Shown: positions 6,960 through 10,835 of the stretch, piece by piece
Numbering within the stretch: the first letter of the stretch is position 1
Layout of the letters: every line of letters starts with the position of its first letter
From: Bacteroidota bacterium
GTDB lineage: Bacteria; Bacteroidota; Ignavibacteria; Palsa-1295
DNA length: 10,835 nucleotides
Assembly: GCA_025363505.1 (NCBI GenBank)
Contig: JANYDV010000222.1
Span: 1 to 10,835 of the forward strand
Direction of reading: 5' to 3'
Program-made: the position numbers and the translations under genes
Notes under the pieces: model-generated
Told to the model about the DNA's origin: nothing
The model's database searches: none
The model's input: the letters and a program-made list of their open reading frames with translations, nothing else

Positions 6960-7685
6960 ATGTCTAGAATATCTGAACAGCAGATCAAGCAATTGCAAAT
7001 ACTTTTAAGAAAGAATGCAAACCCCAAGTATGCAGTATTTCATAAACAGTATCATAAATCCACGAAGAAATTTTATGGTCTCAAGACAGCAGTTCTAGTT
7101 GAATGCGTGAAAAAAGTTTGGCAGACTAAGCCGAGACTTTCTAAAGCAGATATTCTCCCAACGATCCATATTTTGTGGAATTCTGATTGGTTTGAAGAAC
7201 AAGTCACAGGATTGATGCTGTTAGAACGTGTTCAGAAAGAATTAACTCCGGCTGACCTGCCGATGATCAAAAAAATGGTGGCTCAATGCGAAGGTTGGGC
7301 AATGCTCGATTATATTTCGACAAAGATGCTTGGTGTTATGGCAATGCAATATGGCGATGAGATCTACCCCAACGTTCGTAGATGGTCAAGTAGTAAACAT
7401 CTTTGGACGCGCAGGGCTTCAATTTTAGTCCATGTCCTTCCGTCAAGAAAGAAACAATTACAGGCGGAGTATGCCTTTGATACATTCGAAGAGTTATTGC
7501 AGGAAAAAGAATTCTTTATTCGAAAAGCAATTGGATGGACACTTCGAGAAATAGTAAAGCACTACCCCGAGAGCACGTTCGAATTTCTTAAAGATCACCT
7601 GGATTCTGTTTCAGGATTGACGCTTCGTGAAGGTGGTAGGGCACTTCCACTCACACTTCGTAAACAACTTGGTCTAAAGAAATAG
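6960..7685 (+). CDS. DNA alkylation repair protein, AlkD-like HEAT-repeat glycosylase
   Basis: This 241-residue all-helical protein is of the AlkC/AlkD alkylated-base glycosylase type. Members excise N3- and N7-alkylpurines from DNA and act in the cytoplasm. Family landmarks are PKYAVFHKQYHKSTKKFYG near 22-40 (the conserved yyGv-like region), the Trp-Asp pair in CEGWAMLDYIS (Trp113, Asp117), RRWSSSKHLWTRRASIL (140-156) with candidate catalytic Arg151/Arg152, and FFIRKAIGWTLREIVKHYPE (185-204), the most diagnostic block. By analogy with AlkD, the Trp, Asp and Arg would line the lesion pocket. The frame is open back to 6702, but that part is antisense to the Rieske gene. The ATG at 6960 gives a family-like start and is chosen; it has no Shine-Dalgarno. 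The 3' end faces the TfoX_C gene with eight bases between. Substrate range cannot be judged from sequence. Confidence 0.9.
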   Translation: MSRISEQQIKQLQILLRKNANPKYAVFHKQYHKSTKKFYGLKTAVLVECVKKVWQTKPRLSKADILPTIHILWNSDWFEEQVTGLMLLERVQKELTPADLPMIKKMVAQCEGWAMLDYISTKMLGVMAMQYGDEIYPNVRRWSSSKHLWTRRASILVHVLPSRKKQLQAEYAFDTFEELLQEKEFFIRKAIGWTLREIVKHYPESTFEFLKDHLDSVSGLTLREGGRALPLTLRKQLGLKK

Positions 7686-7697
7686 AATATACTCTAT
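7682..7697. repeat. Short dyad spanning two convergent stop codons
   Basis: ATAGA (7682-7686) and TCTAT (7693-7697) are inverted around ATATAC. The left arm holds the TAG of the AlkD-like gene and the right arm the TAG of the TfoX_C gene read on the other strand. At five AT-rich pairs and with no T-tract it is a poor terminator; it may simply reflect two facing TAG codons. Confidence 0.3.
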
Positions 7698-7990
7698 CGT
7701 TGAAGTAGTTGCTGGGCGAGTTTGATAGCGGTCGCTTCGCGCTTCAGTTCTTCCTGGCGTTCTTTGGGGATTTGATTCCAATGGATATCAAGAATAGCAC
7801 CTTCAAGCACATAAATCATCACCACGCTTGGGTTGAAGCGTTGCTCGACAAGAGCACGAAAGACTTCGATGGCTCCGCGATCTTTAATATCTTTAACAGT
7901 AAGTACACCGATCGCTTTGAGCCAACCGGTCGTGACCGGTCCGAACGTTAGCGGTTGTTCTTCTTCTTTCTTTGCGGCACTTTTTGGCAT
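7694..7990 (-). CDS. Small stand-alone TfoX C-terminal-domain protein
   Basis: This 98-residue protein has a lysine- and glutamate-rich, probably disordered start (MPKSAAKKEEEQP) followed by one TfoX/Sxy C-terminal-type domain at about 14-85. The helix-hairpin-helix-like unit FGPVTTGWLKAIGVLTVKDI (16-35), the block DRGAIEVFRALVEQRF (37-52), the core VVMIYVLEGAILDIHW (56-71), and PKERQEELKREA close to its end follow the family pattern. The N-terminal TfoX domain is missing, as in many short members. The domain resembles small DNA- or protein-binding HhH folds; in gamma-proteobacteria full TfoX/Sxy promotes competence gene expression, but that role cannot be carried over to this protein. Its ATG lies one base after the stop codon of the secreted 420-residue protein, so the two genes are very likely cotranscribed and translationally coupled. 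Confidence 0.82.
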   Translation of the reverse strand: MPKSAAKKEEEQPLTFGPVTTGWLKAIGVLTVKDIKDRGAIEVFRALVEQRFNPSVVMIYVLEGAILDIHWNQIPKERQEELKREATAIKLAQQLLQR

Positions 7991-7991
7991 A

Positions 7992-9254
7992 TTACGTCTT
8001 TAATTTTTTCTTTTTTGCCGCCGGAAACAGCACATTGTTAAGAATTAAACGGTAACCCGGGCTATTTTTATGTAGCTTGAGATCAGTTGGCGGATCGTTA
8101 ACGGCATGCTGATAATCTTCCGGGTCATGACCGCCATAAAAGGCGAAAAACCCCCTGCCAAAATTTGAAAAGAGATACCGCACTTGATCCGTCCCTTCGC
8201 GCTCACCAAGGATCGTTACGGATTTCTTGATCAGCGACTTATGAAACATCGTTGTCTGCCCCATAAATCCACGAACAACATTTACATGGTTTTGTGTCAG
8301 CATTGATGGCACAGGGTCGAACTTTGCCGAAAAATCGAAGAGCGTAAAATAGTCGTTATCTTGCCCACCCACTTCGTTTGGTTGGACATCGATGTTCGAG
8401 TATTCATAGACAAACGGGCTTGTCTCTAACTTAAAATTTTCAAATGCAAATGTTTTTGTGAAGTCCAACTTCGAGTTGTAGTCAGGATCAATAGGATCGC
8501 CATCGAATACGGCATCACAAATATCAGTGTTATCTGCTGCAATAGCGATGTCGTAACTATCGGTTGCCGAGCACATTGCAAACATAAAGCCGCCGTTGGC
8601 GACGTAGTCTTTGATTTTCCTGACCACTGCTTTTTTAAGCTCGCTTACTTTTGTGAAACCAAGTTTTTTTGCTTCGGCTTCGAGCAGTCGTACTTGGGAC
8701 TGATACCACGGTTCATTGCGCGAACTTCCATAAAACTTTCCGTATTGTCCTGTGAAATCTTCGTGATGCAAATGGAGCCAATCATATTTTGTGAGTTTGC
8801 CGGAGATCACTTCATCGTCCCACACTTTTTCGTATGGTACCTCGGCATAATCAAGCGCAAGTGTCACCGCATCATCCCATGGTTGGAAACCCGGCGGAAC
8901 ATAGACGGCGATCTTCGGTGCCTTTTCGAGTTTTTCGACATCCATATTCTTGTCGTTTGATTGGACAAGGTCATAGATCGACTGAGCACTTGATTGATCG
9001 ATCTGCTGAAATGATACACCACGAATTCGGCATTCGGCGGCTATAAGATCGGAATAATCCATCAAAAAACTTCCGCCACGATAATTCAGAAGCCAATCAA
9101 CTTCGATACTTTTATTGAGAGCCCAAAAAGTGATGCCGTAGGCTTTTAAGTGGTCATTTTGCTGTAAGTCCATAGGAATCATAAGCTTCGACTGCCCAAA
9201 GAGCGAGGAAACCATGAGAAAAAGACATCCTATGATCGTTACAAAGTACTTCAT
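7992..9254 (-). CDS. Secreted 'asparagine synthetase B-like' family protein, true function unknown
   Basis: This 420-residue exported protein has a Sec signal peptide at 1-21 (hydrophobic core, SSLFGQ before the cut). It matches from end to end a family widespread in Bacteroidota and commonly labelled 'asparagine synthetase B'. Landmarks are KLMIPMDLQQNDHLKAYGI (23-41), VDWLLNYRGGSF (52-63), KIAVYVP (114-120), WDDAVTLALDYAEVPY (126-141), YDWLHLHHEDFTGQYG (157-172), GGFMFAMCSATDSYDIA (221-237), GQTTMF (332-337), YGGHDPEDYQH (373-383) and SPGYRLILNNVLFPAAKKKK (398-417). I see none of the hallmarks of real AsnB: no N-terminal Cys nucleophile and no SGGxDS ATP-binding loop. The alternating strand/helix pattern with MCSA suggests a flavodoxin/GATase-like fold, and HLHHEDF could bind metal; both are inferences. 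The start follows an AAGAAG one base upstream of the ATG. It begins 25 bases after the terminator of the cytochrome unit and is coupled to TfoX_C. Confidence 0.85.
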   Translation of the reverse strand: MKYFVTIIGCLFLMVSSLFGQSKLMIPMDLQQNDHLKAYGITFWALNKSIEVDWLLNYRGGSFLMDYSDLIAAECRIRGVSFQQIDQSSAQSIYDLVQSNDKNMDVEKLEKAPKIAVYVPPGFQPWDDAVTLALDYAEVPYEKVWDDEVISGKLTKYDWLHLHHEDFTGQYGKFYGSSRNEPWYQSQVRLLEAEAKKLGFTKVSELKKAVVRKIKDYVANGGFMFAMCSATDSYDIAIAADNTDICDAVFDGDPIDPDYNSKLDFTKTFAFENFKLETSPFVYEYSNIDVQPNEVGGQDNDYFTLFDFSAKFDPVPSMLTQNHVNVVRGFMGQTTMFHKSLIKKSVTILGEREGTDQVRYLFSNFGRGFFAFYGGHDPEDYQHAVNDPPTDLKLHKNSPGYRLILNNVLFPAAKKKKLKT

Positions 9255-9278
9255 ACTTCTTAAGACAGACTATAACAC
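9255..9278 (-). promoter_or_regulatory. Probable promoter/leader of the secreted-protein/TfoX_C unit
   Basis: Only 24 bases lie between the upstream terminator's U-tract and the ATG at 9254. Read on the - strand they hold TATAGT (9274-9269), a possible -10. Any -35 would fall inside the terminator stem. If transcription does not start here, the gene depends on read-through of the terminator. Confidence 0.25.
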
Positions 9279-9320
9279 AAAAAAAGTCCCCATTATCTCT
9301 TATACGAGAAAAATGGGGAT
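9279..9320 (-). terminator. Strong intrinsic terminator after the cytochrome c gene
   Basis: On the - strand, AATCCCCATT-type sequence pairs with its complement. In + coordinates TCCCCATT (9287-9294) pairs with AATGGGGA (9312-9319), with an inner stem TCTC (9296-9299)/GAGA (9306-9309) around a six-base loop. G9286 and T9320 can add a wobble pair. Seven A's at 9279-9285 give a U7 tract on the - strand. It starts 19 bases after the cytochrome stop codon. There is no U-tract on the other side, so it works in one direction. Confidence 0.88.
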
Positions 9321-9339
9321 TGTGTCTGGAGTCTAAAAA

Positions 9340-10200
9340 TTATTGATTGAGAGAGCTTTGGATATAAGCAATCACATCAGCGATCTGCTGGTCGTTAAGA
9401 ATATCTTTAGAAAAGAATGGCATTGCCGATGAACCGGTACGGATAGACTGCGCCACATAACTCATATCTGTCGCTGCATCCACCATCGAGGGTCCGATTT
9501 TTTTAGCTTTGAGATCATGACAGTTCGAGCATGTCGATTGAAAGACCACTTGTCCTTTTGCGGGATCGCCCGGAAGTTTCATAATAGCCTTGACAGCTGG
9601 CTTCACAAGCTTTTCATCCGGTTGCTGGTCATCTTTAAATGTCGGCTTTGCGACCCACTGTATTGTAAGATTTTTTGTAATAGCCCCCGGTGTGGCATTG
9701 AGTGCTGTGAGATATTCAATAAGAGATTCAACTTCATCTTGGGTAAGCGCTTTATTCAGATCGCCATCGCCACGATGTTGGAAAGCAGATGCACAAAGTC
9801 TTGCGCCATAAGCATTTTTTTGCAGATCATCACCCTTATACATCCCATTCCACGTCGCTGTGCGACTTGTCACACCTGCAAGGGTATGCCCTGCGCGGGT
9901 ATGGGCGTCTTTCGTGGTATTGGTGCCGTCGCTATGACACATCGCACACGATGCTTTTATTTTTCCGAATGATGTATTATAAAAAATAGCTTGTCCTTTT
10001 TTGGCTTTGTCGCTAAAGCTTACTTTGCCACCATCGGAGGCAATTGGTGTACCTGTATCGGCAGGTGATACCGCTGATCTCATCATACTATCTACTTTTT
10101 GTTCGGCAGTTTGAGGTTTGTCATCTTTCTTACAGCTTTGCAATATTACTAAGAAGCTGATACAGACGATGATCGGAAGGAAACGTGTAGTAGTTTTCAT
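9340..10200 (-). CDS. Diheme c-type cytochrome lipoprotein
   Basis: This 286-residue protein has a lipoprotein signal peptide ending ILQSC, which makes Cys23 the lipidated residue. It is followed by KKDDK, which fits the Bacteroidota surface-export pattern C-x-K-(D/E)2. The linker at about 28-60 is low in structure. Two covalent heme c sites follow: CAMCH (85-89) in the first domain and CSNCH (224-228) in the second. Met260 (SSAMPFFS) is the likely distal ligand of the second heme, and Met120 (WNGMYKG) a candidate for the first. The ending ILNDQQIADVIAYIQSSL is the usual C-terminal helix of class I cytochromes. The first domain carries a long insertion (about 95-150) with HTRAGHTLAG and an extra Cys136, loosely like c551/peroxidase-type diheme proteins, but enzyme activity cannot be claimed. 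The gene starts 16 bases after the DUF2203 gene, so it is probably the last gene of the proline dehydrogenase unit. No Shine-Dalgarno is visible. Confidence 0.9.
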   Translation of the reverse strand: MKTTTRFLPIIVCISFLVILQSCKKDDKPQTAEQKVDSMMRSAVSPADTGTPIASDGGKVSFSDKAKKGQAIFYNTSFGKIKASCAMCHSDGTNTTKDAHTRAGHTLAGVTSRTATWNGMYKGDDLQKNAYGARLCASAFQHRGDGDLNKALTQDEVESLIEYLTALNATPGAITKNLTIQWVAKPTFKDDQQPDEKLVKPAVKAIMKLPGDPAKGQVVFQSTCSNCHDLKAKKIGPSMVDAATDMSYVAQSIRTGSSAMPFFSKDILNDQQIADVIAYIQSSLNQ

Positions 10201-10216
10201 AATACTTTTAAAAAAA

Positions 10217-10603
10217 TTATAATTCTTCTAACGAACGTCGTGAGCCAAAACCACCTTCGAGTGGATGCCAGGCAACAATCTCGGGTTCGCCGTGCATATA
10301 ACACAAATAGACTTCCTCGCCGTTCGAGCGAATATATGGGAAATCAATAAGACCTTTGTCAATATCTTTTATCTCGATGCCACGCTCCGAGAGATCTTTG
10401 ACAATCTCCACCAAGCGCTCCATCTCATTCGGGAAGTATTTTTGCCCGTTGGGTCCGTGTCCGCCAAAATATTGGTGATGATAGACATCATAGCCTTTTT
10501 CAGTTAATGCGTGTTTTAGCTCGACCATCTCTGTGATCGTCGTACGAATTTCCTCGAGCGTCGAACGAGCTTCTTCGAGAGTATAATATTTTGAAAATGC
10601 CAT
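10217..10603 (-). CDS. DUF2203 family protein
   Basis: This 128-residue soluble protein matches DUF2203 over its length. It begins KYYTLEEARSTLEEIRTTI (5-23), the helical N-terminal part, continues with a helix ending NEMERLVEIVKDLSERGIEI, and has the diagnostic core KDIDKGLIDFPYIRSNGEEV followed by YLCYMHGEPEIVAWHPLEGG and FGSRRSLEEL at the end. An insert rich in His, Tyr and Gly (YHHQYFGGHGPNGQKYF) lies between the two helices. The family has no established biochemical role. The frame extends back to 10690, but that part overlaps the proline dehydrogenase gene. The ATG at 10603 gives the family start, overlaps an in-frame TAA of the upstream gene's tail, and suggests translational coupling. 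No transmembrane or signal segment is present. Confidence 0.9.
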   Translation of the reverse strand: MAFSKYYTLEEARSTLEEIRTTITEMVELKHALTEKGYDVYHHQYFGGHGPNGQKYFPNEMERLVEIVKDLSERGIEIKDIDKGLIDFPYIRSNGEEVYLCYMHGEPEIVAWHPLEGGFGSRRSLEEL

Positions 10604-10605
10604 TA

Positions 10606-10835
10606 TTATTTTCTTGTAAAGAGTGCTTTGACAATATATCCTGCAATGCCGGGATTTTCTTTTAAGCGGCGAACTGAGTAACCATACCAATCGGCACCAA
10701 ACGGTACGTACACTCGAAGACGATGTCCGGCAGCAATTAACGAGCGACGCAACGAATCGCGCACACCATAGAGCATTTGAAATTCATATTGACCTGTCGT
10801 GAGTTGATATTTACGAATAATATACTCTGCGTTGG
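10606..10835 (-). CDS. Proline dehydrogenase, C-terminal end only (gene runs off the window)
   Basis: Reading the - strand from the right edge, 75 codons are open up to TAA at 10608-10606, and a second in-frame TAA follows at once. The visible part has the hallmark end of the FAD-dependent proline dehydrogenase barrel: YEFQMLYGVRDSLRRSLIAA, then GHRLRVYVPFGADWYGYSVR and RLKENPGI. In this family the RxYVPFGxxWxxYxxRRL block holds the arginines that grip the proline carboxylate. The enzyme oxidises proline to pyrroline-5-carboxylate and passes electrons to the quinone pool at the membrane. The protein ends here, with no P5C dehydrogenase domain, so this is the monofunctional type and not PutA. 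The DUF2203 start codon is two bases downstream. Confidence 0.9.
   Translation of the reverse strand, partial: NAEYIIRKYQLTTGQYEFQMLYGVRDSLRRSLIAAGHRLRVYVPFGADWYGYSVRRLKENPGIAGYIVKALFTRK

Noticed and set aside
4260..7990. A defence or competence island built from RecQ, the AlkD-like protein and TfoX_C
   Set aside because: The genes lie on different strands in separate units, all are ordinary housekeeping-type families, and no nuclease, sensor or mobile-element mark is present.
9517..9972. 151-codon open frame on the + strand
   Set aside because: It lies wholly antisense to the cytochrome c gene, its composition is Cys/Arg-rich and it has no recognisable domain.
10604..10690. 29-residue N-terminal extension of the DUF2203 protein
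   Set aside because: It overlaps the conserved end of proline dehydrogenase in another frame and is unlike the DUF2203 N-terminus.

Overview
The window is a densely packed, moderately AT-rich bacterial chromosome segment with no RNA genes, mobile elements or CRISPR. It most resembles the Bacteroidota/Chlorobi-Ignavibacteria group, perhaps a Kapabacteria- or Ignavibacteria-type lineage. Four things point there: the 420-residue secreted family annotated 'asparagine synthetase B' in Bacteroidota, a YebC of the MGRAFEFRK type, a lipoprotein signal reading SCKKDD, and the near absence of Shine-Dalgarno sequences. This placement is inferred, not proven.

Left arm, + strand (1-6465). A cut-off small dimeric alpha/beta-barrel-like protein (1-243) is followed by the N-terminal half of cobalamin-dependent methionine synthase (335-2161: homocysteine and pterin/folate domains only, no B12 domain). 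Next come a signal-peptide-bearing outer-membrane beta-barrel protein of unknown function (2228-3457), a YebC/TACO1-family protein (3524-4231) and a full RecQ helicase with zinc, winged-helix, HRDC and C-terminal HTH regions (4261-6465).

Middle (6452-7990). A small Rieske [2Fe-2S] protein with a Tat-type lipoprotein signal lies on the - strand, its 3' end overlapping recQ by 14 bases. It diverges from an AlkD-like DNA alkylation repair protein (6960-7685). That gene in turn converges, with 8 bases between, on a small stand-alone TfoX C-terminal-domain protein (7694-7990, - strand).

Right arm, - strand (10835 down to 7694). Two transcription units can be read. The upstream one is the end of a proline dehydrogenase gene (10606-10835), a DUF2203 gene (10217-10603) and a diheme c-type cytochrome lipoprotein (9340-10200), closed by a strong intrinsic terminator (9279-9320). 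The second begins just after that terminator: the secreted 'asparagine synthetase B-like' protein (7992-9254) and the TfoX_C gene one base after it.

Functional themes are methionine/one-carbon and proline metabolism, envelope redox proteins (Rieske and cytochrome c lipoproteins), and DNA maintenance (RecQ, AlkD-like, TfoX_C). I see no clearly new multi-gene system. The best leads are the split methionine synthase, the cytochrome with a surface-export-like lipoprotein signal, the Tat-lipoprotein Rieske, and the misnamed secreted family.
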